A DNA stretch of 64,000 nucleotides, from positions 1 to 64,000 of the forward strand of contig CATLCV010000002.1 in assembly GCA_949893755.1 (NCBI GenBank), in the 5' to 3' direction. Position 1 is the stretch's first letter. Every line of letters begins with the position of its first letter. The DNA comes from an uncultured Lachnospiraceae bacterium. Its GTDB lineage: Bacteria; Bacillota; Clostridia; Lachnospirales; Lachnospiraceae. This document shows positions 36,647 to 46,783 of this stretch, piece after piece. A model generated the notes under the pieces. That model was not told the DNA's origin, did no database searches, and saw nothing but the letters and a program-made list of their open reading frames with translations. The translations under genes and the position numbers were made by a program.

Positions 36647-39130
36647 TTACTCTCCTTTATACCGCCTGCGATAATAATCCATCGTCCGATACTCCAATAT
36701 ATCTTTCATATGCTCACAGAAAGCATCATTTTTTACAACTGCCCTTAAATCCTCCCTTATTGCCAAAGCATATCCTTCTTTATCAATAAAAAATCCTTTT
36801 CCCGATGCCTTTAAAAACTTTATCGGCATTGTTTTTGCTTTTGACAAATGCTGTTTATCGGTCATGTTTTTGTATTCCTCATATGTAATCCTGTCAGAAA
36901 AATCCCGCCAGTTTTTATTCCTGTCAAAAAAATCTTTCCAGCATGCAAGAACCTGAGCCTCTGTAATCTCCAGCAAAACATTCCCATGATTATAAAATGT
37001 ATACAAAATTGGCATTTTATAAATTTTTGACATATCCGTAGTTTCAATTAATGTTAAAAACTCTTTACCGATTCCTGTATATAGAGCCTCTTCCTCTTCA
37101 GATAATTCGTTTAAGCCATGCAGATACTCCAAATAATGTCTGAATGGATTTTCCTTCGTATGCCTGATGCAAGACTGATATACCTCATGATCCATATAAG
37201 TAAATAAATCCATTCTGGTAGGAATTTTCCCGTCTAATAACTCTTTTACACGAAAATATTCCTGTCTGATCCGTTCTCTTACTGTCAGCGATTTCTTATC
37301 CAGTTCTTTAAATAAGTCGATTAACCGAACATCAAAATCAACAATACAGTCATCCGGATACTCTATATCATGATAGTCACCGGCTCTTTTTTCACGAAAT
37401 GACTTTTCTCCGCCAAGCAGCAGCGGCGTTTTTCCTGCTTTTTCATAATTTCCAATAAAATCCAAAACGTTCAGATATTCTTTTCCCTTATAAATACGGA
37501 GCCCGCGTCCTAATTGCTGCAGAAACACAACAGGCGACTCCGTAGGTCTGAGGAACATCACTAAATCAACCGAAGCAATATCCACTCCTTCATTAAACAT
37601 ATCTACGGAAAATATCACGTTCACTTCCTGATTTTTCAGCTTTTGAATGGCTTTTTCCCTGTCCTCTGAAAATTCACCGTCAGAATGACTGTATACAGCC
37701 GCCGACGCAATTCCTCTTTTGCAAAATTCCGCTGCCATTTCTTCCGCGTGCTGCCGGGAACAGCAGAATCCCAACGCTCTCTTAGAACGGCATTTCATAT
37801 AATGCTTATAGATCAAATCATATCGCCTGCCGTTATTTCTATATATTTCCGTCAGTTCCCTCTCGTCATATCTGCCTTTTACCAAATGCAGTTTGGAGTA
37901 GTCCGTATCATCATAGACGCCGTAATAATGAAACGGCACTAACATGCCTTTGTTGATCGCCTCTTTTAATGGAATTTCATACGGCACATTGTAATCACAG
38001 ATTTCATAAATATTTTTTCCATCCATACGCTCAGGAGTTGCCGTGAGTCCAAGCATAAATTTGGGTGTGAAATAATTTACGATTTTTCTATATTGTTCAT
38101 TTACCGCATGGTGAAATTCATCAATAACAATATAATCAAAATAGTCCTTTGGGAAATATTCCTGTTTTAAATACTCTGCCCGTCCCAATGTCGCAACAGA
38201 TGCGAAAATCACTGATTTACCGGTATCCTTCTGTTTCCCATAAAAAAATCCATAGTCATCCGAACGCCGCACGTTTTTAAATGAAACCGCTGCCTGCTTC
38301 AGGATTTCCTCCCTGTGCGCCACAAACAGCACTCTGCTGTATTTTGCAGAATCGAACGCCGCAAGGTATGTCTTGCCGACTCCGGTAGCTGCCTGAACAA
38401 GACCTTTTGCCGCCCCCTCGGCCCTGCTGTCCTCCAATGCGTATAACGCCTCAATCTGCGCCCCTCTCGGTTGAAACAATACCTCGATGTTTGTATCGAT
38501 GTCATCTTCAAGATTATCATATTTTGCCAGATCTTTCGATACAGCCGGTTTATGCCAGTTTTTTGAATATCTGCGCAATTCCTCATTGTCAATGATAATT
38601 GAATGGTTAAAAAATAAATCCTCAAATGTATGATAAAACAACTGGTAATTTTTATGATCCGCGATACTGCTAAAACGGTAATTCCATTCTATTCCTGATG
38701 TCAATGCGCTTTTTGAAATGTTGGAAGAGCCTATATAAATTTCACTTGCATCTTGATAATGAAAAATATATGCCTTGGGGTGAAACGACCGTTCTTTATC
38801 ATTATAAAATCGTAAATCTATGCGGTTGCCAAATTCTTTCTTTAGCAGATAAAGTGCGGACGGCTGTGTGATTCCCAAATAGTTCCCTGTCAAAATCCGC
38901 ACGGAAGCGCCTTTGTCCAAGGCTTGCCTGATATCATTCAGAATCATTCTGATACCGGACTCCATAAGAAAAGAAACAATGATATCGATCCCTTTCGCCT
39001 TTGACATACTCATTTTAAGCTGGTAGTATAAATATCGGCTTCGGTCTCTGTCACCGGTCATTACATCGGTTGATAAGATCACCGGTTCATTACTGCTGTC
39101 TATTTTTTCCGCAGAATTAAATTGAGCCAT
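36647..39130 (-). CDS. PLD-like nuclease domain fused to SF2 (DEAD/DEAH) helicase
   Basis: FHPKAYIFHYQDASEIYIGSSNISKSALTSGIEWN (PLD half-motif); AATGVGKTYLA Walker A; VIDEFHHA; GLTATPERMDG; FLQQLGRGLRIYKGKE motif VI. Confidence 0.92.
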   Translation of the reverse strand: MAQFNSAEKIDSSNEPVILSTDVMTGDRDRSRYLYYQLKMSMSKAKGIDIIVSFLMESGIRMILNDIRQALDKGASVRILTGNYLGITQPSALYLLKKEFGNRIDLRFYNDKERSFHPKAYIFHYQDASEIYIGSSNISKSALTSGIEWNYRFSSIADHKNYQLFYHTFEDLFFNHSIIIDNEELRRYSKNWHKPAVSKDLAKYDNLEDDIDTNIEVLFQPRGAQIEALYALEDSRAEGAAKGLVQAATGVGKTYLAAFDSAKYSRVLFVAHREEILKQAAVSFKNVRRSDDYGFFYGKQKDTGKSVIFASVATLGRAEYLKQEYFPKDYFDYIVIDEFHHAVNEQYRKIVNYFTPKFMLGLTATPERMDGKNIYEICDYNVPYEIPLKEAINKGMLVPFHYYGVYDDTDYSKLHLVKGRYDERELTEIYRNNGRRYDLIYKHYMKCRSKRALGFCCSRQHAEEMAAEFCKRGIASAAVYSHSDGEFSEDREKAIQKLKNQEVNVIFSVDMFNEGVDIASVDLVMFLRPTESPVVFLQQLGRGLRIYKGKEYLNVLDFIGNYEKAGKTPLLLGGEKSFREKRAGDYHDIEYPDDCIVDFDVRLIDLFKELDKKSLTVRERIRQEYFRVKELLDGKIPTRMDLFTYMDHEVYQSCIRHTKENPFRHYLEYLHGLNELSEEEEALYTGIGKEFLTLIETTDMSKIYKMPILYTFYNHGNVLLEITEAQVLACWKDFFDRNKNWRDFSDRITYEEYKNMTDKQHLSKAKTMPIKFLKASGKGFFIDKEGYALAIREDLRAVVKNDAFCEHMKDILEYRTMDYYRRRYKGE

Positions 39131-39693
39131 TTTTCATCCCCTCGTTTTGGGCGTACATCTAATGAAATCCACTGTTCCTCTATCGTTACATTTTCTATCT
39201 GTTTTATGAAACCCGCAAATGTATCTTCCGTCATATCCGTGAAATAACGTCCGTTTCTTTCGCCTGCAAACGTTCCATATTTAAAAGAAGTATAAATAAT
39301 CCCATTGTCTTTTAATGCAATTACCATTTTACGCATAACATCTTTCAGTTCATTTAAGGGCAAATGCAATATGGAAGAACAGGCCCAAATACCATCATAT
39401 TGTTCGACCTGTGCCAGTTCGTTAAAAAGTGCGTGTTTTACTTCAATTCCTGTATATTCACTTGCCAATTTGCATAATTCGGCGGAACCATCTACTGCCT
39501 CTACCCGGTATCCCTGTGATAGAAAATATTTTGTATCGCGTCCCGAACCGCATCCAAAATCAAGAATTGCCGCGTTCTTCGGCAGCCTGTCCGTAAACTT
39601 TTTCTGCGTAAATTCAAAATCCACTGATACAGTTCCAAGTACAAATTCTTTTGCGTTTGCATTGTAATAGCGGATTGTTTTATCTTCATTCAT
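39100..39693 (-). CDS. Class I SAM-dependent methyltransferase
   Basis: AILDFGCGSGRDTKYFLSQGYRVEAVDGSAELCKLAS; 31-nt overlap with downstream helicase. Confidence 0.92.
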   Translation of the reverse strand: MNEDKTIRYYNANAKEFVLGTVSVDFEFTQKKFTDRLPKNAAILDFGCGSGRDTKYFLSQGYRVEAVDGSAELCKLASEYTGIEVKHALFNELAQVEQYDGIWACSSILHLPLNELKDVMRKMVIALKDNGIIYTSFKYGTFAGERNGRYFTDMTEDTFAGFIKQIENVTIEEQWISLDVRPKRGDEKWLNLILRKK

Positions 39694-39862
39694 ACAATTG
39701 CATCTTACCTTCCATATAACTTGCAAAACTTCTGTCGTTTAAACACCTGAAAAAATTATATCGCACTTAGTCTGTTATGTCATCAAAATATTGAATTTAT
39801 TCTGGAGAATAAAAAATCTTTCCATGTATCAGATATCACACACGGAAAGATTATTCTATTTC
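39661..39862. repeat. 202-bp repeat copy B (partner 26318-26519)
   Basis: Contains methyltransferase 5' codons, its upstream region and AATCTTTCC...GGAAAGATT hairpin. Confidence 0.9.
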
Positions 39863-39980
39863 TGTAGGTTTGATTTCAAACAATTCATTTGGCGAACAAT
39901 CCAGAACAGCACACAGCTTTTCCATAGTCTCAAAGTGAATAGAACTTGTCGAATCTTCCATCAGCTTGCTTAATTTCTCC
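39851..39980 (-). pseudogene. C-terminal remnant of XRE/Cro-type regulator
   Basis: EKLSKLMEDSTSSIHFETMEKLCAVLDCSPNELFEIKPTEIE*. Confidence 0.75.
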
Positions 39981-40122
39981 TATGCGGATAATCTAATCAT
40001 ACCCAAGATAAGGTCTTTGCATTTCTGAGCGTTCTTGGAACCTTTTCAAAAAATTCACTATTTTATTATTTGAGGATACATGTTATAATGATTTTCACGC
40101 TAATGAGAAGAGAAAGAATACC

Positions 40123-40875
40123 ATGCAGATAGATTACGAAAAACTTGCGTCCATTGCCGCCGATCCGACATCGCGTTCTACAATGGCAACAGATACCAGT
40201 GAAGTATTGGCTTCATATATGCAGATACTATCCAATTTAATATTTGCCGCAGGACAATTGTCCGAAAGCGAAATGGCGATGATTGTCAGCAGTCTGAACC
40301 GATGGGTCACAAAGAAAAATGTCTCCGTAAACCGATCTTATGGGATTGGAAAGATTGTTCAGATGGAATGGGGTAATAACTTTTCTCCAGAACTTTCTTA
40401 CAAACATCCTGCTGTTATCATTGAAGAATGGACCAATACTGTTTTGGTAATCCCAACTACAAGTACCCCTGCAAAGGTGGCTGCTGCTTATCACCCAATT
40501 GATAACCCTACCGGCAAATGGTACTACCGTAAAGTTGGTGTTGCTGAGGGATTCGCACATGATTGTGCTCTGATCCTCAACAACGCAAAGATCATGTCCA
40601 AAGCCCGCATAACTTCTATTTCTGGAACGATTGTCGGAAATTTAAGTGATGCCAACAATGTTTTCCGTGAAATACGTAAAACTATGATTCAAAACTTCTT
40701 CTCAAAAGAATGGGTTGAACATCAAAAACTTGTTCAAGCTTATGAAAAAGAGCAAGAGAAAAACAAGACATTACAAGAGGCCTATGACAAGCTCCTTGAA
40801 GAGAATAAAATGCTGAAATCCGCAGATAATGAAGATGCTACCGAAAAAAAAGAAAAGTCAGGAGAAACCAATTGA
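40123..40875 (+). CDS. PemK/MazF-fold-like protein, copy B
   Basis: YGIGKIVQMEWGNNFSPELSYKHPAVIIEEWTNTVLVIPTTSTPAKV...DCALILNNAKIMSKARI; paralog of 26620-27369. Confidence 0.65.
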   Translation: MQIDYEKLASIAADPTSRSTMATDTSEVLASYMQILSNLIFAAGQLSESEMAMIVSSLNRWVTKKNVSVNRSYGIGKIVQMEWGNNFSPELSYKHPAVIIEEWTNTVLVIPTTSTPAKVAAAYHPIDNPTGKWYYRKVGVAEGFAHDCALILNNAKIMSKARITSISGTIVGNLSDANNVFREIRKTMIQNFFSKEWVEHQKLVQAYEKEQEKNKTLQEAYDKLLEENKMLKSADNEDATEKKEKSGETN

Positions 40876-40920
40876 CTTTTTGACGCATATACTTTATTAT
40901 AAGATGAAGAGAAGCGATAT

Positions 40921-40999
40921 ACGCCGTAAGGGCAAGCTTTTAATTATCGATTGTACGCCGTAAGGGCAATTTTTAAGAAGTATTTTCGCCGTAAGGGCA
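40921..40999 (+). repeat. Three copies of (A/T)CGCCGTAAGGGCA (40921, 40955, 40986), spacing 34 and 31 nt
   Basis: Direct reading; starts 45 nt after the PemK-like B stop codon. Confidence 0.95.
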
Positions 41000-41001
41000 G
41001 T

Positions 41002-41030
41002 AAAGGCATCCACTTGTGTGGGTGCCTTTT
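41002..41030 (+). terminator. Rho-independent terminator after the repeat block
   Basis: AAAGGCATCCAC-TTGT-GTGGGTGCCTTTT. Confidence 0.9.
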
Positions 41031-41220
41031 ACATTTTTTTATAAAACTCCGTTTCATACCCATCCGCACGCATAACCAGTCACTTTGCCCAGGAAGGCGT
41101 TCTTCCCATCTGCTCACAGATAACATTCAGCGAAGCATCCTCACTGCACTCAATGATAAGTTCATCATGGACATGATCGCAGATAAAGCAATGCGAAAGA
41201 GTCTGTATGGCAAAACTTAA
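41029..41220 (-). pseudogene. C-terminal remnant of phage-type family A DNA polymerase
   Basis: HCFICDHVHDELIIECSEDASLNVICEQMGRTPSWAK*LVMRADGYETEFYKKM*; VHDELI motif, in-frame stop. Confidence 0.8.
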
Positions 41221-41338
41221 AATATGTCTGTAAATTTCCTGTACGATATTTTCAACAAATTTCAGACCGTAACTTTCAATCCTTTCCTATTTCTTAGTGC
41301 CGCCGACACCTTCATAAGTGACAGATTCCCCACCAAAC

Positions 41339-42211
41339 TTATTCTCCCCCATCCTCGGTTTTACATAAGGTAACCGTCTGCCGGTTGGCAGCTTGATAAA
41401 CAACATTCCCTTTTTTCTTTACTGTGCTGTGGATATCTTTAATGCTTTCCAAATACTCCACTTCAACTGGCGACAAGTTCTGCACCTGATATTTCTTATA
41501 TTCTTCTGTTGCTTTTTCAATTGCCTTTGTATGACTGATCGTTCCGGCTCCTTGCAACACTTTTTCACAAAGGCTGACTGGCGTCCGCACGCTCATATAT
41601 AATTTCCGCTGCTGTATGTCCATGTGCAGCATAATGTAATTTATTTTGTACCATTTTGAAAAATGCAATAGATTCTTTACTCTTTGGATCATAATCAACA
41701 CTTGTTGCATACAAATCTAGTACCTGTCGATACATGACTTTTCTGATGAACGAATATCACGAATACGGTCGAGCAATTCCCTCCAGTAATTTCCACCACC
41801 GTTTCCTTTCAAACGCTCATCATCCATGGTAAAGCCTTTAATCATTTACTCTTTCAGTCGTTCTGTTGCCCAACGCCGGAAATTAGTTGCGATTTTGGAT
41901 TTTATGCGATAGCCAAGAGAAATTATCATATCAAGATTGTAATGGATTGTATTACAGCTTTTTCCATCAGCCGCAGTTGTTCGGAATTTCCGAACAACTG
42001 ATTCCTTATCCAGTTCTTCCTCTTCAAAAATGTGCTTGATATGCTCACTGATATTAGATTTACTGGTTTGGTAAAGTTCACATAATTGCGCCTGTGTAAG
42101 CCAAACTGTCTCATTTTCCAATTTAACATCTATTTTGGTATGCCCATCTTCCGTTTGGTATATAAGAATTTCATTTTCAATAATATTTGAATTATCTTTC
42201 TTATTCTCCAC
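41339..42211 (-). pseudogene. RhuM-family gene, interrupted into at least two fragments
   Basis: ILIYQTEDGHTKIDVKLENETVWLTQAQLCELYQTSKSNISEHIKHIFEEEELDKESVVRKFRTTAADGKSCNTIHYNLDMIISLGYRI plus DRIRDIRSSEKS and KNLLHFS fragments. Confidence 0.85.
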
Positions 42212-42226
42212 TTTTCAGCCCTCCTT

Positions 42227-45200
42227 TTACCGTTCCATCAATTTCATACTGACTTCTCTTACTGACCCGAGTTGTCTTTCAAACATGATATCCCATAAGT
42301 CCAAACATTTACCAGCAATCTGTTTATCTGCCATTTTACTAGAATTAGCTGTTTCATCATATAAAGATATAATCAATTTCGAAATCTCATCTTCTATGCC
42401 CCATTGCTTTCTCAAAGTCTCTATTTCCATCTGTAAAATATTTTCACACAACTGTAAAATAATGTCTGCATAATCAACAATGGAAACAGCATCTTCTTCC
42501 AGATAATGAACAAACGCTCTTACAGTCCTCCTGCCCACCCTAGTTTTCATAAACTCCCGCAAAAACTCTCTATCATTCTTAACGTCAACATATTTATCAT
42601 AAAACATTTTAGATAGTGGATATTCTACATCCATATCAATGCTCTTATAGGTAAGAATAATATCTTTTGCTACCTCTCGATAATCATTAACTTCCAAATA
42701 AATTACCGCCATATCCAATATAGCTTTTATTTGCTCTTCACTTCTAGATTCAACGGACGTCACAATCGTTTCAAATTCATTTTGCCGTATATAAAATTCA
42801 CAAACGGCATATCCTCCCGTTTCTACAAGTTGTTTATCTTCCGACTCAAAGCAGTTCTTGATGATATTAATAACCCTTTCCTTGTATTTAGGGTAGAGAA
42901 GAAAGAACATATTTCTCGAATCATGAAAACTTGCCATTCGAATATCCGACTCATACAAACATATAATTTTTTCTCCCGCCCACTCTCTATCGATATTATA
43001 AGATGGCCATAAAGCATATAATGACGCAAAACGCACCGCAGGATTTTCATCTTTTGTCAATCCATCAATAGTATCTTTAAAACGTAAAAACAATTCCCTG
43101 TCTTCCCAGAGCAAATGTCCTATCGTCCTTGCTGCGTTTCCTCTAACACAATTTAATGCATTACTATGTAACATATCACAACTCTTCATTTCTTTGTCTT
43201 CAAAGTTTGTTACATTAGGTTTGTCTAATTCTGGATTACTATGTTTTAATGCAATATTCATTAATTGCTCCATTACTTCTGAAGACCAATCAGCATCGCT
43301 TATTTTTTCAACTATCCCACAAATATATGAAGCCCTATGACTTTTCATATCACACGGAAATTCAAGTAATAGCTTCTCAATAACCGAAAAATCAACCTCC
43401 TCCAATTTCTCTGATACTTCCACTCCTAAAAGCAACGAGTCCACAAACACAGGCAATACCCGTTCTTTATTCTCTAAAACAAGCTTTATCATTTCCTGCG
43501 GATGCTGCTTTACAACTGATTGAAAATCACTTGCATATGCTTCATAAGAGCTTTCAATAAATCCACCTTTTACTTCAATCCATCCATGTTGCCCCCGATT
43601 CTTCAACTTGCTGTTTGTGATGATTTGAAGCCACTGTCCTTTGCTAATATTTTTATCTGAAACAGGTGACTTTACCCACCCTGAATGCCCATTCTTATTA
43701 CAATAACAAGATGAAACTTTATGAAAACGCCTATCCAGCACACGCAATAATTCTTTTGTTTTTGTGCTAATTCTTTCTTCCGGCAAACACTGTAATAATT
43801 CATACTGTAAGTCTCCCCAAAAACTCCAGTACGCAGGAGCGTATTCTTTCTGTCTATTCTGCTCAATCCTTCGCTTATACCATTTCGATGCATTTGGAGA
43901 AATATATTGGCAAATTGAATTTTCTACCAATATTAATTCTTCTTCATCACAGTTTCTTCCATGAATTTTTAAAACCTCTTTTACAAGCCCCAATTCATCT
44001 TCTGCCCCACTGGTATAATCAAAAACATTTCTATCCACATCATTACTAAGATAACGCATTATCCGATTGCTATATAGAGAAGACAGCGCCGCCAGTCCTG
44101 TTAAAATTATTTCATTAAATACATGATACCCCAGCCCCATATATGGTTCATAATATTCCCAAAAACGCTCTGGAGATTTACCACATAATGCCACCGTCGC
44201 TTTTTTGACTAAACACACACAAGCTCTTTCAATACCTCTTTTATGCGCATATTTTCCTGACCAATCACCATACTTTACTTCCCATCCACTCTCTTTCGGT
44301 ATATATGGCAAAAATTCATTAAGTATAACTTCCCCATTATCTATTAAAAAAGAATCCTCTGAATCTACTAATTCTTCTTCATAACGATATACATATCTAC
44401 CCTGACTTTTTATTTTATTTTGTAGCCAAAAAGAAATAAGTCGGATTGTTCTTGTCTCAAATTGTTTCATCATAGACTTTACATCTATATAAACCTCCTT
44501 TGCATATTCAGGATAGTGCTCATAAAACATCATCCTAAGTTCAAACATCTGCGCACTTTCCTCTATAATATCATGAAGAAAACATCTCATAAACTGTTCG
44601 TCATCGTTCCTATCAATAAAAGCATGTTTTTTAACAAAAGAAATATCCCCATTAACTAAATCGGGGGTAATACTTTGCAATAAATTGAAAACTACAATTT
44701 TTTTCTTCGGATCCGAATACCATCGCTCTAAAATACCTTGATTTCTCAATATGGCTATATATTGCTTTCTTGAAAAAATAACATTATTCAATAAATACTT
44801 TCCATAAATCTCATTTTCACAATTTTCCAAAACAAATTGAATAATATTATCATCTGGTTCTTGAATTTGTCCCAAAATCTCATAAAAGATATATTTGACA
44901 TAATATCTAATATCATCTGAAATTAACATCCTTTCACCAAATAGAAGAAAATCACTACTATCATATTCCAGAAGATTCTGTAATAACATCTGCACCTGAT
45001 ATCTTCTTCCAGGTGTTTGCTTACATTTTTCCCCTATAATATTTTCTATATCTTGTCCTGCGAAATATTTTTCCATCATTCTTTGGGATATAAAATAATC
45101 TAAAATTGATTGATGAGCAAAACCAACTCTATTATTTTGAATTGTAATAATTTCCGATGAAACTAAATAATCTAAACCCGCTTCTTCAACATGCAAGATT

Positions 45201-46783
45201 TGTTTTGGAACAAATAACCGCCCTGTTCTATCTAAAGCGTCAACTATACTCGCCTTGGTTTCACTAACAGATTTTTGCTGTAATCCTGCGGTTACACTTT
45301 TTCTGCATATTTGCTCAAACCATTTGTCTATCAGATGACTGGTCGTTAAACAATCCGCATAGACTTCTTCTCTATCCAAATGTTGCCAAATATAAAGATT
45401 ACTTGGTATTCTTAATAATCTTTTTAATCTGAATGACAACTGCTCATAATGTTTACCCACAATTTTCGTTACAACATCTTCGTTAAACTCCTCTACTTTT
45501 ACTATTTCCCAATCATCTTCAGCAGTTTTCTTCTTTTTAAACAACGAATTTATATTATTATCATTTTCAAGATCGTATGTCCTACAGACAAATATTATAA
45601 TTATTTTTTTCTTTCTTTCACAATTCAAGTACTCTACCTGTCTGATTAATTCCATACAAACCGCAAGTGCTTCACTGGAATTAGCCTGTGTCCATCTTAA
45701 AGCATCTAATTGATCTAAAATAATTACTGCATTTTCATTTCTTGAAATGAAATGTATAGAATGAACAAGTGACCCGGGAAGCCCCAACTCTCGTCCCCAG
45801 ATTTCACAATTCTTATGAGGTATTCTTCGATCAAGTTTTATTGCAATATACGGAAGTTTCCTCTCTTCGCAATAATTTAAAATTGCTTCTGTACACCCAC
45901 TTTTTCCATAACCAGCACTTCCAGAAATAATAGTCGATTTTTCATTCTCAATAGCTTTTATACAATCATCAAATTCTTCTCTATGAATTAGACCACCTTG
46001 TAACGCTCTAAAATTCTCTCTATATTCTCGATTAATCTCGTTGATTCTCGGTCCAATTCTTTTATCACCATTTTTCAAACGAAGAACAATTCCCTGTTTT
46101 ATAAAATAATCACATAATACAGATTGTGTAATTTGTTTTCCTAATATATCTTCTACAACAACAAACGAAAGCAATGCATTGTAAACTACTTTTTGTTCGC
46201 TACTAAACAAATATTGTATATTTTGATTTACGAGTTCCTGCAGTTCATATTCTGATATCTGTTTATAAAAAATCCTCTTTAAATAGTCAATGCTTTTTAA
46301 AACATCAACTTCTTTATCGCAATTCAAGTCCATTTCAACACAAAAACCCTTATAAAATTTTTGAAATTCCTTACTACTTTTCATTATTTGTATGGCGTAA
46401 AAATCTTCTGCTTTATCACTAGTATTACATGCCCGATTATGTAAATCAAATAGAAAAGAGCAAGCCATTGGACTAACTAATGATACTATTCGACTGTTAT
46501 CCCTATTCAGTTGAACTCCCCATGTAGAAAATATATCTTTTGCCCTTAAATCAGAAATATCCCAATACTCTTTACTTGCATTTCGCGCTTTACATTGCTG
46601 GTGTTCTTTCTGCCCATCAAAAGTCGTTACTAATATATCTGTACCAATCTCATCTGTACCAAGTGCTTCAATAATAACACCATAATTTGTTTCATCTAAA
46701 ACCTTGAGCAACTCATAGATTATACAATTTATCTCAAATCTATTCCCTTGTTTATCTGATCTTCCACCTTTTTCAAATGGCAT
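42227..46783 (-). CDS. Nuclease-STAND-type NTPase with C-terminal repeat region (Avs-like architecture)
   Basis: N-terminal PD-(D/E)XK-like GTDEIGTDILVTTFDGQKEHQQCKAR; Walker A IISGSAGYGKSG; Walker B NAVIILDQLDAL; HEAT-like NPAVRFASLYALWPSY. Confidence 0.75.
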   Translation of the reverse strand: MPFEKGGRSDKQGNRFEINCIIYELLKVLDETNYGVIIEALGTDEIGTDILVTTFDGQKEHQQCKARNASKEYWDISDLRAKDIFSTWGVQLNRDNSRIVSLVSPMACSFLFDLHNRACNTSDKAEDFYAIQIMKSSKEFQKFYKGFCVEMDLNCDKEVDVLKSIDYLKRIFYKQISEYELQELVNQNIQYLFSSEQKVVYNALLSFVVVEDILGKQITQSVLCDYFIKQGIVLRLKNGDKRIGPRINEINREYRENFRALQGGLIHREEFDDCIKAIENEKSTIISGSAGYGKSGCTEAILNYCEERKLPYIAIKLDRRIPHKNCEIWGRELGLPGSLVHSIHFISRNENAVIILDQLDALRWTQANSSEALAVCMELIRQVEYLNCERKKKIIIIFVCRTYDLENDNNINSLFKKKKTAEDDWEIVKVEEFNEDVVTKIVGKHYEQLSFRLKRLLRIPSNLYIWQHLDREEVYADCLTTSHLIDKWFEQICRKSVTAGLQQKSVSETKASIVDALDRTGRLFVPKQILHVEEAGLDYLVSSEIITIQNNRVGFAHQSILDYFISQRMMEKYFAGQDIENIIGEKCKQTPGRRYQVQMLLQNLLEYDSSDFLLFGERMLISDDIRYYVKYIFYEILGQIQEPDDNIIQFVLENCENEIYGKYLLNNVIFSRKQYIAILRNQGILERWYSDPKKKIVVFNLLQSITPDLVNGDISFVKKHAFIDRNDDEQFMRCFLHDIIEESAQMFELRMMFYEHYPEYAKEVYIDVKSMMKQFETRTIRLISFWLQNKIKSQGRYVYRYEEELVDSEDSFLIDNGEVILNEFLPYIPKESGWEVKYGDWSGKYAHKRGIERACVCLVKKATVALCGKSPERFWEYYEPYMGLGYHVFNEIILTGLAALSSLYSNRIMRYLSNDVDRNVFDYTSGAEDELGLVKEVLKIHGRNCDEEELILVENSICQYISPNASKWYKRRIEQNRQKEYAPAYWSFWGDLQYELLQCLPEERISTKTKELLRVLDRRFHKVSSCYCNKNGHSGWVKSPVSDKNISKGQWLQIITNSKLKNRGQHGWIEVKGGFIESSYEAYASDFQSVVKQHPQEMIKLVLENKERVLPVFVDSLLLGVEVSEKLEEVDFSVIEKLLLEFPCDMKSHRASYICGIVEKISDADWSSEVMEQLMNIALKHSNPELDKPNVTNFEDKEMKSCDMLHSNALNCVRGNAARTIGHLLWEDRELFLRFKDTIDGLTKDENPAVRFASLYALWPSYNIDREWAGEKIICLYESDIRMASFHDSRNMFFLLYPKYKERVINIIKNCFESEDKQLVETGGYAVCEFYIRQNEFETIVTSVESRSEEQIKAILDMAVIYLEVNDYREVAKDIILTYKSIDMDVEYPLSKMFYDKYVDVKNDREFLREFMKTRVGRRTVRAFVHYLEEDAVSIVDYADIILQLCENILQMEIETLRKQWGIEDEISKLIISLYDETANSSKMADKQIAGKCLDLWDIMFERQLGSVREVSMKLMER

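Noticed and set aside
40921-40999. CRISPR array
   Set aside because: Only three units with a short 13-14-nt core and about 17-21-nt intervals, an adjacent terminator, and no cas genes in the window.
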